Source of the DNA: Aphodoplasma sp045626925
Lineage (GTDB): Bacteria > Bacillota > Clostridia > UBA1381 > UMGS1253
Direction: 5' to 3'
NCBI GenBank assembly: GCA_045626925.1
Contig: JAZUQZ010000018.1
Span: forward strand, 1 to 34,386
DNA length: 34,386 nt
The position numbers were made by a program, and so were the translations under genes. The first letter of the stretch is position 1, and every line of letters starts with the position of its first letter. This document shows, in pieces, positions 1-7,876 of this stretch. Under the pieces are notes generated by a model. The model was not told the origin of the DNA. It did no database searches and saw only the letters and a program-made list of their open reading frames with translations.

Positions 1-1
1 T

Positions 2-889
2 ACAGATTTGAAAATTCCGACACCGTCTGAGAGTGCAGAAAGTAAAAGCGTATCAAACAAATCGTGGAACGCTACAACAGTAAGACACATTTTGTCACAC
101 CCTACATATATGGGAAATATCACACAAAATATGAGCAGAAAAATAAACTACAAGCTAAAACAACGGCTTTATCTGCCAAAGGAAGAATGGATAAGTATAG
201 AAAATACGCACGAGGCACTTGTTTCTGCTTGTGATTTTTATAGCGTGGAAAAACTTTTAAAAAAGAGAACATATAACAAAACAAATCGTAAGGGGAAAAC
301 GCATCTGCTTTCGGGGGTTGTATATTGCAAAGAATGTGGTGCAAAAATGAGTTTTATGCGCCAAACAGAGACGAGGACATATATAATATGCAGCAATTGG
401 CGCAAAAGTGGGGAACAAAAACAATGCAGTTCCCATTCTATACGAGAAGATTTTGTCGAGTGTGCGCTCAAAGAAAAGCTTTGGGATATATTTGCCACAA
501 TAGATAAAGATAGAATCATTGCATCTTTAAATAATATGACAAACAAAGCTGATGAAGAAACTATTTTGAGTTTAAAAAGCAAAATAAAAATGCAAGGCGA
601 TATGCTTTTTTGTTTATATAAGGATAAAACAGAGCGTATCATAAGCGAACGAGATTATATTGAAATGTCAAAAAAAATCAATGATGAGCGCAATGCATGC
701 GAAAATGCGGTTATGATGCTTTATAATAAAATAAAAAAGGGAGACAAAGCGGACAACAGACTTGATGAATTGTTGTGTATCGAAAAAATGACAAATCATA
801 TGGCAAAGATGCTTGTTGAAAAAATTATTATCGGCAAAGACAAATCAATTGAAATAATTTTTGCGTTTAAAAAGCCGAACGAATTATGA
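2..889 (+). CDS. Large serine recombinase, C-terminal part (5' end outside window)
   Basis: The reading frame is open to the left edge, so only the C-terminal part of about 295 residues is visible. The first start-like codon (TTG at 8) has no ribosome binding site and is probably internal. The opening matches the end of the Recombinase domain of large serine integrases (residues such as SWNATTVRHILSHPTYMGN). A zinc-ribbon follows at about residues 95-140, with CKEC and later cysteines, then a lysine- and glutamate-rich helical region that is probably the coiled coil typical of the family. The catalytic serine domain would lie upstream, outside the window. Such enzymes integrate and excise phages and conjugative elements. 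The gene is closed by a hairpin at 874-912. The family call is confident; whether the gene is intact cannot be judged. Confidence 0.88.
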   Translation, partial: TDLKIPTPSESAESKSVSNKSWNATTVRHILSHPTYMGNITQNMSRKINYKLKQRLYLPKEEWISIENTHEALVSACDFYSVEKLLKKRTYNKTNRKGKTHLLSGVVYCKECGAKMSFMRQTETRTYIICSNWRKSGEQKQCSSHSIREDFVECALKEKLWDIFATIDKDRIIASLNNMTNKADEETILSLKSKIKMQGDMLFCLYKDKTERIISERDYIEMSKKINDERNACENAVMMLYNKIKKGDKADNRLDELLCIEKMTNHMAKMLVEKIIIGKDKSIEIIFAFKKPNEL

Positions 890-912
890 TTTTTTATCAT
901 AGATTGTTCGGC
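874..912. terminator. Bidirectional terminator between convergent genes
   Basis: Arms GCCGAAC (874-880) and GTTCGGC (906-912) enclose a further ATGAT/ATCAT pairing. The hairpin is followed by T-rich sequence on the plus strand. It overlaps the recombinase stop codon and lies just beyond the stop of the minus-strand gene. Confidence 0.75.
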
Positions 913-918
913 TGATTT

Positions 919-1659
919 TTATTCGTTTTTATCGCTAAGGCTTTCGCCACAAAGATATTCAATCACGCGCTTTGGTGCATCTTTTGCACTGCCCCAAGGC
1001 ATGTCAGAGTTTCTATAATCAAATTTTAGCGTAAATTTGTGAATGTCTTCTTGCAAAGAGGAAAAAAGCGTATCCTCTTTTTCAACAAGCTCGCACAAGA
1101 ATTTGTTCACATTATTGGATTTTAGATACTTATCACATTTTTTTGCAAGCATACTGTAATGGGGTAAGCACACACCATTACATTCGAGCCATTTTTTATG
1201 AAAATCGGGCTCATTTTCCCACATATAGAAAAACACATCAATATAGCGCTCCATAGTTGCATCAACGCTTTTGCATATAGCACACGAGCTTATGTTGTTG
1301 TCGATTGATGAACTGAGCAGCTGAGCAGTTGGCACATTTTTCTTTTTAAAGAGCCCGCCCTTTTTTGCATCGCCTATACCTATGACAGAGGTTTTTAGCT
1401 TTTCGCGCACACTTTGAAGATGCGTATCCAAAACGAGTGCAAGGCTAAGCTTGTTTGGTTCGTTAAAAAGCATTTTAAAATGGCGATCGCAAAAACCGAG
1501 CGAGTTTGTAACTGTGCGTGCATCGGGTTCCATCATAGATGCACCGAGTGTGTATGTAACGCGCTCAGATTCGAGCTTGTGCAAAAGCACACAAAATGGA
1601 CAAGTGCAATTTTCATCAAAAGCTTCATTTACCGGAATTGTATATATCTGTTCTTTCAT
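919..1659 (-). CDS. DUF6062-type cysteine-rich protein
   Basis: A 246-residue soluble protein without signal peptide or membrane segment. It has four paired cysteine or Cys/His motifs: CPFC near residue 20, CDRH near 57, CAIC near 126 and CLPH near 163. This looks like two repeated modules of CxxC followed by CxxH, suggesting that two metal ions, probably zinc, are bound. The pattern matches my memory of the clostridial DUF6062 family, whose function is unknown. The start ATG at 1659 follows an AAGGGA ribosome binding site. The gene is divergent from the DNA glycosylase and convergent with the recombinase, so it is transcribed alone. No function can be assigned. Confidence 0.7.
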   Translation of the reverse strand: MKEQIYTIPVNEAFDENCTCPFCVLLHKLESERVTYTLGASMMEPDARTVTNSLGFCDRHFKMLFNEPNKLSLALVLDTHLQSVREKLKTSVIGIGDAKKGGLFKKKNVPTAQLLSSSIDNNISSCAICKSVDATMERYIDVFFYMWENEPDFHKKWLECNGVCLPHYSMLAKKCDKYLKSNNVNKFLCELVEKEDTLFSSLQEDIHKFTLKFDYRNSDMPWGSAKDAPKRVIEYLCGESLSDKNE

Positions 1660-1709
1660 AGCCTAAAAATCCCTTCAAAAAATTTTTACATATCTATATT
1701 TTTTCTTTA

Positions 1710-1734
1710 ATTATATCACATTGTATGGTATAAT
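1710..1734. promoter_or_regulatory. Divergent promoter region of the DUF6062 gene and the OGG-like gene
   Basis: On the minus strand an extended -10 (TGATATAAT) occupies 1710-1718. On the plus strand TATAAT lies at 1729-1734, with only a weak -35 at 1706-1711. The two -10 elements are 10 bp apart, so the two promoters probably compete for polymerase. Confidence 0.5.
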
Positions 1735-1763
1735 TAAAGTATAATTTTTTAGTAGGTGAGAAA

Positions 1764-2633
1764 ATGCAGACTGTTGCGACAGAAAACGATATTATAATAA
1801 GCGGTTGTAAGGAGTTTGATCTTGTACATACCTTTGAGTGTGGTCAATGCTTTCGGTGGAACAAATGTGCCGACGGTACATATGAGGGAGTACATAAAAA
1901 CAAAGTACTAAAAATCGGTAAAGATGGCGACAATGTTGTATTGTACAACACAACACAAGACGATTATGAAAATGTATGGAAGTCATATTTTGACCTTGGG
2001 CGTGATTATAAAAAGATACAGACAACTCTTTCAAAGAATGATGTTGTGCTAAAAAATGCCATAAACGAAGGATATGGCATACGAATACTTTTGCAAGATG
2101 CGTTTGAAACAATTATTTCGTTTATAATTTCAGCAAATAACAATATACCTCGTATAAAGCTTATAATCGAGCGATTGTGTGCTATGTATGGGGATAAAAT
2201 AAAAGCGTATGGCAAAGTTTTTTATACATTTCCATCCGCAAAAACGCTTTCCACGCTTGGACGCGAGGAGCTTGCACCTATACGGGCAGGCTTTCGTGAT
2301 AAATATATTATAGATGCGGCGACAAAGGTGGCTTGTGGAGAAATTGATATAAATAAAATATATGAGATGGATTATAATGCGGCAAAGAGTGAGCTTTTAA
2401 AAATTAAAGGTGTCGGCGAAAAGGTTGCAAACTGCATCCTGCTTTTTGCTTTCAGTAAACAAAGTGCCTTTCCCGTTGATGTATGGATAAGGCGTATAAT
2501 TGAGCATTATTATTTTGATGATGAGAAAATGGGGAATATAGACGAGTTTGTAAAACAGCGTTTTGGTGAGTTTGCAGGTTATGCCCAGCAGTATCTTTTC
2601 TACTATGCACGAGAAAGCAAGCTTGCAAAATAG
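1764..2633 (+). CDS. OGG1-like DNA glycosylase/AP lyase
   Basis: A 289-residue protein of the 8-oxoguanine DNA glycosylase family, which removes 8-oxoG opposite C and can cleave the abasic site. The N-terminal OGG_N domain is visible (FDLVHTFECGQCFRW, residues 18-32). The helix-hairpin-helix with the GVGEKVA motif places the catalytic lysine at K220. The PVDVW motif supplies the essential aspartate at D239. The length is somewhat shorter than human OGG1, as is usual for bacterial members. The start ATG lies just after AGTAGGTGAG. The gene stands alone between divergent and tyrS promoters. Activity as an alkylpurine glycosylase is less likely, given the OGG_N domain. Confidence 0.85.
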   Translation: MQTVATENDIIISGCKEFDLVHTFECGQCFRWNKCADGTYEGVHKNKVLKIGKDGDNVVLYNTTQDDYENVWKSYFDLGRDYKKIQTTLSKNDVVLKNAINEGYGIRILLQDAFETIISFIISANNNIPRIKLIIERLCAMYGDKIKAYGKVFYTFPSAKTLSTLGREELAPIRAGFRDKYIIDAATKVACGEIDINKIYEMDYNAAKSELLKIKGVGEKVANCILLFAFSKQSAFPVDVWIRRIIEHYYFDDEKMGNIDEFVKQRFGEFAGYAQQYLFYYARESKLAK

Positions 2634-2636
2634 TTG

Positions 2637-2665
2637 TTGATTTTTTGCCTGATATAATATATAAT
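2637..2665 (+). promoter_or_regulatory. Sigma-A promoter of tyrS
   Basis: TTGATT (2637-2642), a 17 bp spacer and TATAAT (2660-2665). The leader is about 70 nt. An inverted repeat AATATGG/CCATATT (2672-2678 and 2689-2695) lies at its 5' end. The leader is too short for a T-box. Confidence 0.6.
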
Positions 2666-2741
2666 ATTTTTAATATGGGTATATTTTGCCATATTGGATT
2701 TTTGCATAAAATAAATAATATAAATTTGGAGTGGATAACAA

Positions 2742-3965
2742 ATGGAAAATGTATTTGATGTACTTAAAGCGCGCGGACTTATCGCACAAACAACGCATGA
2801 AAAGGAAATTCGTGACCTGTTAGGAAACGAAAAGATTACATTCTATATAGGTTTTGACCCGACAGCCGATAGTCTTCATATAGGCCATTTTATGCAGCTT
2901 ATAGTTATGAAACATATGCAAAATGCAGGACATCGCCCTGTTATATTGCTTGGCGGTGGCACAACAATGGTTGGTGACCCTACGGGCAAAACTGATATGC
3001 GACCAATGATTACACAAGAGATTATCCAGCACAATGCAGATAATTTTAAAGCACAAATGTCAAAGTTTATCGATTTTAGTGACGGCAAAGCACTTATGGT
3101 AAACAATGCTGATTGGCTATTAAAGCTTAATTATGTTGATTTCTTGCGCGAAATTGGTGTCCATTTTTCTGTAAACAGAATGCTTAGTGCAGAGTGTTTT
3201 AAAACAAGAATGGAGCGTGGACTTACATTTTTGGAGTTCAACTATATGCTTATGCAGGGGTATGATTTTTACAAGCTTCATAGAGATTATGGATGCAAAA
3301 TGGAGTTTGGCGGCGATGACCAATGGGCAAACATACTTGGCGGAATTGAGCTTATTCGTCGCAAGGATGGCGAGCAGGCGTATGGTATGACATTTACACT
3401 ACTTACCACATCAGAGGGTAAAAAGATGGGCAAAACTGAAAAGGGAGCGTTGTGGCTTGATCCGCAAAAGGTATCTCCGTATGAGTTTTATCAATATTGG
3501 AGAAATGTTGATGATAAGGATGTTATCCGCTTGTTAAAGCTTGTTACATTTCTTCCGCTTGAGCAGATTGCAGAATACGAAAAACTTGAGGGAGAGGAGC
3601 TTAATAAAGTAAAGCGTGTGCTTGCATACGAGGTTACAAAGATGGTTCACGGTCAAGAGGAGGCCGACAAGGCAAACACCGCTGCAACTGCTATTTTTGG
3701 TGGCGGAGCAGATACGACAAATATGCCGTCGAGCACAGTAAGTGCAGATGAGGTTGGCGAGTCGATAAATGTCCTTGATTTGCTGTTAATGGTTTCGATT
3801 ATTCCGTCAAAGGCGGAGGGGCGCCGCCTTATAACCCAGGGTGGAGTTTCGATTGATGGGCAAAAGATTACCGATGTAGCATACGAGATTGGTGCCGATA
3901 TGCTTTCGGGCGATGGAATTGTTATAAAAAAGGGTAAAAAAGTATTCCACAAGGTGTCATTCTAA
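2742..3965 (+). CDS. tyrS: Tyrosyl-tRNA synthetase
   Basis: A 407-residue class I aminoacyl-tRNA synthetase that charges tRNA-Tyr. The HIGH motif is at residues 46-49. The KMSKS-type loop reads KMGKT at 228-232, the form usual in bacterial TyrRS. The tyrosine-binding region around residues 168-195 (YMLMQGYDF, GGDDQWANI) is intact. The C-terminal 65 residues form an S4-like RNA-binding domain. The length is normal. The ribosome binding site is TTGGAG, about 10 nt before the ATG. It is the first gene of a plus-strand run with thyA 44 bp downstream. No T-box element is present, although one is common before synthetase genes in Firmicutes. Confidence 0.97.
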   Translation: MENVFDVLKARGLIAQTTHEKEIRDLLGNEKITFYIGFDPTADSLHIGHFMQLIVMKHMQNAGHRPVILLGGGTTMVGDPTGKTDMRPMITQEIIQHNADNFKAQMSKFIDFSDGKALMVNNADWLLKLNYVDFLREIGVHFSVNRMLSAECFKTRMERGLTFLEFNYMLMQGYDFYKLHRDYGCKMEFGGDDQWANILGGIELIRRKDGEQAYGMTFTLLTTSEGKKMGKTEKGALWLDPQKVSPYEFYQYWRNVDDKDVIRLLKLVTFLPLEQIAEYEKLEGEELNKVKRVLAYEVTKMVHGQEEADKANTAATAIFGGGADTTNMPSSTVSADEVGESINVLDLLLMVSIIPSKAEGRRLITQGGVSIDGQKITDVAYEIGADMLSGDGIVIKKGKKVFHKVSF

Positions 3966-4009
3966 ACAAGATAAAAAGTTGTTTATTCTTTATCAAAGGA
4001 GATTTGATT

Positions 4010-4837
4010 ATGAGCCGTACAGATGATATCTTTATAAATATGTGTCGCGACATACTTGAAAACGGAACATGGGAAAAGGGCGATGTGCGTCCAAGATGGG
4101 ACGATGGCACACCTGCTTATACAATTAAAAAATTCTGTGTTACAAATCGCTATGATTTGTCAAAAGAGTTTCCGCTTTTGACGCTCAGACCGATAAATTT
4201 AAAGGCAGCGATTGATGAGATTTTGTGGATATGGCAAAAAAAATCAAATGATATAGCCGAGCTTAATAGTCATATATGGGATGCGTGGGCTGATGAAAAA
4301 GGAACAATTGGAAAAGCCTATGGATATCAGCTTGGTGTAAAGCATCAGTATAAAGAGGGAATGTTTGACCAGGTTGACAGAGTGATTTATGATTTGAAGA
4401 ATAACCCATCAAGCAGACGAATCATTACAAATATGTATAATCACGAGGATTTGCACGAAATGGCTCTTTATCCGTGCGCGTATTCTATGACATTTAATGT
4501 TTGTGACGGAAAGCTTAATGCGATTCTTAACCAGCGTTCACAGGATGTTTTGGCGGCGAATGCGTGGAATGTATGTCAATATGCGGCGCTTGTTATGATG
4601 CTTGCACAGGTGTGCTCACTTGAGGCGGGAGAGTTTGTTCATGTAATTGCAGATTCGCATATATATGACAGACATATACCGATTATAGAAGAGCTTATAT
4701 CGCGCCCGACACATGAGGCGCCCATACTTGAGATAAATCCTGACATACACGATTTTTACGACTTTACAGTTGATGATTTTGTGCTCAAAAATTATGTCAC
4801 AGGCGAAAAAATCGGAAAATTTCCCGTGGCGGTTTGA
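4010..4837 (+). CDS. thyA: Thymidylate synthase
   Basis: Converts dUMP and 5,10-methylene-tetrahydrofolate into dTMP and dihydrofolate. The ATG at 4010 (275 residues, MSRTDD) was chosen over the in-frame TTG at 4004 because AAAGGAG at 3995-4001 is spaced 8 nt from it. The catalytic cysteine is C156 in LYPCAYS; the usual bacterial context is PPCH, so the following residues are variant. The dUMP-binding NQRSQDVLAANAWN segment is present at 174-187. The gene is followed 27 bp later by folA, which recycles the dihydrofolate produced, so the pair makes metabolic sense as an operon. Confidence 0.95.
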   Translation: MSRTDDIFINMCRDILENGTWEKGDVRPRWDDGTPAYTIKKFCVTNRYDLSKEFPLLTLRPINLKAAIDEILWIWQKKSNDIAELNSHIWDAWADEKGTIGKAYGYQLGVKHQYKEGMFDQVDRVIYDLKNNPSSRRIITNMYNHEDLHEMALYPCAYSMTFNVCDGKLNAILNQRSQDVLAANAWNVCQYAALVMMLAQVCSLEAGEFVHVIADSHIYDRHIPIIEELISRPTHEAPILEINPDIHDFYDFTVDDFVLKNYVTGEKIGKFPVAV

Positions 4838-4864
4838 TGAAATATAAGGGGAGATAATAAACAA

Positions 4865-5662
4865 ATGAATTTGATTGTTGCGGTAGATAAAGGATGGGGC
4901 ATTGGCAAAGATGGCACGATGCCGTGGCATATAAGCGCCGACCTGAAATATTTTAAGGAAAAGACGCTTGAAAAGCGCGTAATAATGGGTCGAAAGACGC
5001 TTCTTTCGTTTCCGAATCAAAAGCCACTTCCAAAGCGTGAGAATATAATTATATCGACAAATGCGTCGTATAAGGTTGATGGCGCAATTGTGATAAATTC
5101 TATCGAAGAAGCGATAAAATGTGCTGATGATGACACATTTATAATTGGTGGCGGAAGTATATACAAAGCGCTTTTACCATACTGTAAATATGCTTATATT
5201 ACAAAAATTTGTGAGCACTTTGAATGTGATACGCATTTTGAAAATCTTGACGAGAATGAAAATTGGAAGATGATTGATGAGGGTGAGCCACTTTGCGAAA
5301 ATGGACTCGAGTTTCGTTTTACAGTATATGAGAACCTTGATGTAAAAACCATTTGCGACAAAGCTTGTCAGGAGGAAAATGTTATGATTGATTATAACGA
5401 AAACAAACCTTTGATAGATGAAGTTGATTTTACAAACTATGAGTTTTTATGTGAGGTAAATGACGATTTTGATGCAGATGTAAAGGTTTCGCTCTTGCGC
5501 TCGTGCTCGATTATGGCGTATAAGCGCTACACAAACTTTAGTGCAGTGGCAAAAGTATATTGCGGAAATTCAAACTTGGGCGTTATGATATATGTCCCAA
5601 AGGATAAGCTTGATGAGGCACGGGAGATTTTGGAGGCGCCTTTTGATGAAAGTGAGCTTTAA
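4865..5662 (+). CDS. folA: Dihydrofolate reductase fused to a DUF2007-like domain
   Basis: Residues 1 to about 165 are a complete dihydrofolate reductase, which reduces dihydrofolate to tetrahydrofolate with NADPH. WGIGKDGTMPW, the acidic catalytic residue in ISADLKYF, IMGRKT and IIGGGSIY are all present. Ordinary enzymes are about 160 residues; this one is 265. The extra C-terminal part (about 185-265) resembles the small DUF2007 putative signal-transducing family, ending in a VPKDKLDEAREIL-type helix. A consensus ribosome binding site (AGGAGG, 5370-5375) lies inside the gene, 8 nt before an in-frame ATG at 5384, so the second domain may also be made separately. The gene sits between thyA and rnhA. 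Confidence 0.9.
   Translation: MNLIVAVDKGWGIGKDGTMPWHISADLKYFKEKTLEKRVIMGRKTLLSFPNQKPLPKRENIIISTNASYKVDGAIVINSIEEAIKCADDDTFIIGGGSIYKALLPYCKYAYITKICEHFECDTHFENLDENENWKMIDEGEPLCENGLEFRFTVYENLDVKTICDKACQEENVMIDYNENKPLIDEVDFTNYEFLCEVNDDFDADVKVSLLRSCSIMAYKRYTNFSAVAKVYCGNSNLGVMIYVPKDKLDEAREILEAPFDESEL
5384..5662 (+). CDS. Possible separately translated DUF2007-like protein inside folA
   Basis: An internal in-frame ATG at codon 174 of the folA frame is preceded by a consensus ribosome binding site (AGGAGG at 5370-5375, 8 nt spacing). Translation from here would give a 92-residue protein made of the C-terminal domain only. The domain has the hallmarks of DUF2007: an N-terminal YEFLCEV strand, a helix with SLLRSCSI, and a final strand and helix GVMIYVPKDKLDEAREIL. 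The likely history is that two adjacent genes lost the stop codon between them. Whether one or both products are made cannot be told from sequence. Confidence 0.5.
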   Translation: MIDYNENKPLIDEVDFTNYEFLCEVNDDFDADVKVSLLRSCSIMAYKRYTNFSAVAKVYCGNSNLGVMIYVPKDKLDEAREILEAPFDESEL

Positions 5663-5704
5663 AACAAATAATATGTGCCATTACATTATATTTGGAGATT
5701 GTAT

Positions 5705-6178
5705 ATGAAAAATGTATTGCTTTTTACTGACGGCGCTTGCAGCGGCAACCCCGGCAAGGGGGGTTATGGCGCGATATTAAAATATAATAGCTTTGAGAAA
5801 GAATTTTCAAAAGGATATGTGTGCACTACTAATAATCGTATGGAGCTTATGGGTGCGATTGCAGGCCTTGAAGCATTAAAAGAACCATGTAATGTAGAAC
5901 TATATAGTGACTCGAAATATCTTGTAGATGCGCTTGAAAAGCGTTGGGTTTACAATTGGCGCGATAATGGCTGGAGAAAGAGCGATAAAAAACCTGCACT
6001 AAATGTTGATTTGTGGGAGAGGCTTCTTTCTTTAATGGAGATACATAATGTCGTTTTGCATTGGGTAAAAGGACACGCAGGTCATAGCGAGAATGAGCGT
6101 TGTGACAGGCTTGCCGTTTTGGCATATTCGGGCAATTCATTATATGAGGATAAAGGTTTTATAGAGCAGAGTTTTTAA
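5705..6178 (+). CDS. rnhA: Ribonuclease HI
   Basis: A 157-residue RNase H that cuts the RNA strand of RNA-DNA hybrids. All active-site residues are visible: D9 in FTDGACSGNPGKGG, E47 in NNRMELMGAI, D69 in LYSDSKY, H124 in VKGHAGH and D134 in ERCDRLA. The ATG at 5705 was chosen because TTGGAG precedes it at 5692-5697; an in-frame upstream codon at 5675 has no ribosome binding site. It lies 42 bp after folA and is followed by a terminator-like hairpin. Confidence 0.95.
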   Translation: MKNVLLFTDGACSGNPGKGGYGAILKYNSFEKEFSKGYVCTTNNRMELMGAIAGLEALKEPCNVELYSDSKYLVDALEKRWVYNWRDNGWRKSDKKPALNVDLWERLLSLMEIHNVVLHWVKGHAGHSENERCDRLAVLAYSGNSLYEDKGFIEQSF

Positions 6179-6186
6179 AAGGTATA

Positions 6187-6229
6187 AAAACACCTCTTGG
6201 GTAAATAATATTTATCGGAGAGGTGTTTT
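6187..6229 (+). terminator. Hairpin: rnhA terminator or ribosome-binding-site-masking element
   Basis: Perfect 11 bp arms AAAACACCTCT (6187-6197) and AGAGGTGTTTT (6219-6229) are separated by 21 nt. The right arm contains the ribosome binding site of the gene starting at 6233. Only four T residues end the stem, so termination may be partial. Confidence 0.6.
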
Positions 6230-6232
6230 GAT

Positions 6233-6490
6233 ATGATAGTTGCAATACAGGACGGACTTGAAAAACTTGGGAGAGAGCTTTTGCGCTACAATATAAAAGC
6301 GGTAAAATATAACGAATATTCATACCCCATCGATGCGTTTTTGTATGAGGGCGAGTATATGCCTGACTCGAGCATTACAAGCGCGCTTGCACAAAGTGAG
6401 CGTGGCATATTTATCGTAAATGTGCGAGGTTTAAATGCAGATGAGGTTGCAACAATATTGCAGAGAAGAACATATACACCGCTGTTTTGA
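6233..6490 (+). CDS. YkuS-like (UPF0180) small protein
   Basis: An 85-residue soluble protein. The start IVAIQDGLEKLGRELL and the later FIVNVRGLNADEVATIL resemble the UPF0180/YkuS family, small proteins of unknown function in Firmicutes. The match is by overall pattern and is moderate. The ribosome binding site (AGAGG at 6219-6223, 9 nt before the ATG) lies within one arm of an 11 bp hairpin, so translation may depend on opening that structure. The gene follows rnhA by 54 bp. Confidence 0.6.
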   Translation: MIVAIQDGLEKLGRELLRYNIKAVKYNEYSYPIDAFLYEGEYMPDSSITSALAQSERGIFIVNVRGLNADEVATILQRRTYTPLF

Positions 6491-6609
6491 AAGTGCAAAA
6501 TGCATAAATTCTTAAGGTCTTAATTATCGTAGCAAGAGATAAGTTATACAATTATTGATGCGCTTTAAGAATATGACAATAATAAAATAAAAAACTTGCT
6601 TGATTATGG
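6491..6609. other. Intergenic stretch with a distal inverted repeat
   Basis: No gene was seen. ATTCTTAA (6508-6515) and TTAAGAAT (6565-6572) could pair across a 49 nt loop. There is no T-run, so it is not a simple terminator. Confidence 0.3.
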
Positions 6610-6638
6610 TTGAAAAAAAATTATACTTGGTATATAAT
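6610..6638 (+). promoter_or_regulatory. Sigma-A promoter of nifS-iscU
   Basis: TTGAAA (6610-6615), a 17 bp spacer and TATAAT (6633-6638). The predicted start is near 6645. The GTG start at 6689 follows after a short leader that carries AAAGGAGG. Confidence 0.75.
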
Positions 6639-6688
6639 ATTTTGTGAAGTGTTATGCTTTGACATATGATACAAAGGAGGTCATATTT

Positions 6689-7876
6689 GTGACTGATAGA
6701 ATATATATGGATAATGCTGCTACAACGCCGTTAAAGCGCGAGGTACTTGATGCGATGATGCCATATCTTACTGAAGAATATGGCAACGCGTCGTCGATTT
6801 ATTTGACTGGACGCAGTGCAAAAAGTGCGCTCGATGATGCACGCGAGCGTGCAGCAAAGGCGATTGGCGCAAAGGCGAATGAGTTATATTTTACATCGTG
6901 CGGTTCCGAGGCGGACAATTGGGCGATAAAGGGTGCGGCATATGCATATTCATCCAAAGGCAAGCACATAATAAGCTCAGTAATTGAGCATCATGCGGTG
7001 CTTCATACTCTCCAATATCTTGAAAAACAAGGGTTTGAGGTTACATATCTGCCTGTTGATGAGTATGGCATGATAAGCCTTGATGATTTAAAAAATGCAA
7101 TAAGAGAAGACACAATTCTTATTACGATTATGTTTGCAAACAATGAGATTGGGACGATACAACCTATTAAAGAAATTGGAAAAATTGCAAAAGAGCATAA
7201 GATTTTGTTCCATACAGATGCAGTTCAGGCGGTTGGGCATATACCGATTGATGTTTGTGAGCTTGGTGTTGATATGCTTTCGATATCGGCCCATAAAATA
7301 TATGGTCCAAAGGGTGTTGGTGCACTTTATTTGAGAAATGGCATAAAGATTGATAACTTTATGCATGGTGGTGCACAAGAGCGCAGCAGACGCGCAGGCA
7401 CGGAAAATGTTGCGGGTATTGTCGGCTTTGCAAAAGCGTTAGAGCTTGCAACAAATGATATAGACAGGAACATAGTACATCTTGAAAAGCTTCGTGATAT
7501 GCTTATAAACGGGATAAAGGAAAATATCCCGTATTGCCGTTTAAATGGACATCCCACAAAGCGCTTGTGCAATAATGTAAACTTTTCGTTTGAGTTTATT
7601 GAGGGAGAATCGTTGCTATTGATGCTTGATATGAAAGGCATTGCAGCATCGAGTGGAAGTGCATGTACATCCGGCTCGCTTGACCCGTCACATGTTTTGT
7701 TGGCGATTGGATTGCCACACGCGATAGCGCACGGCTCTCTTCGACTAAGCATAGGCGATTTTACAAATGAAGACGAGGTTCGTGTTGTTATAGATGCGCT
7801 CGGACCAATTGTACAAAGGCTTCGCGATATGTCGCCCTTGTATGAAGAAATAGAAAGGGGACTTAAGAATGTATAG
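6689..7876 (+). CDS. nifS: Cysteine desulfurase (NifS/IscS family)
   Basis: A pyridoxal-phosphate enzyme that takes sulfur from cysteine for Fe-S cluster assembly and other thiolation. The GTG at 6689 (395 residues, MTDRIYMDNAATTPL) was chosen because AAAGGAGG lies 8 nt upstream; an earlier in-frame codon at 6644 falls at the predicted transcription start. The PLP lysine is K203 in SAHKIYGPKG. The persulfide cysteine is C326 in SSGSACTSGS, in the long loop of group I enzymes. Its stop overlaps the iscU start by 8 bp, so the two are probably translationally coupled. No iscR-type regulator is adjacent. Confidence 0.93.
   Translation: MTDRIYMDNAATTPLKREVLDAMMPYLTEEYGNASSIYLTGRSAKSALDDARERAAKAIGAKANELYFTSCGSEADNWAIKGAAYAYSSKGKHIISSVIEHHAVLHTLQYLEKQGFEVTYLPVDEYGMISLDDLKNAIREDTILITIMFANNEIGTIQPIKEIGKIAKEHKILFHTDAVQAVGHIPIDVCELGVDMLSISAHKIYGPKGVGALYLRNGIKIDNFMHGGAQERSRRAGTENVAGIVGFAKALELATNDIDRNIVHLEKLRDMLINGIKENIPYCRLNGHPTKRLCNNVNFSFEFIEGESLLLMLDMKGIAASSGSACTSGSLDPSHVLLAIGLPHAIAHGSLRLSIGDFTNEDEVRVVIDALGPIVQRLRDMSPLYEEIERGLKNV

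Noticed and set aside
2634..2741. T-box before tyrS
   Set aside because: Only about 70 nt lie between the promoter and the ATG; no T-box sequence is seen.
7088..7378. Minus-strand ORF inside nifS and similar opposite-strand ORFs throughout
   Set aside because: They are shadows of strongly supported genes, have no ribosome binding sites and no family features.
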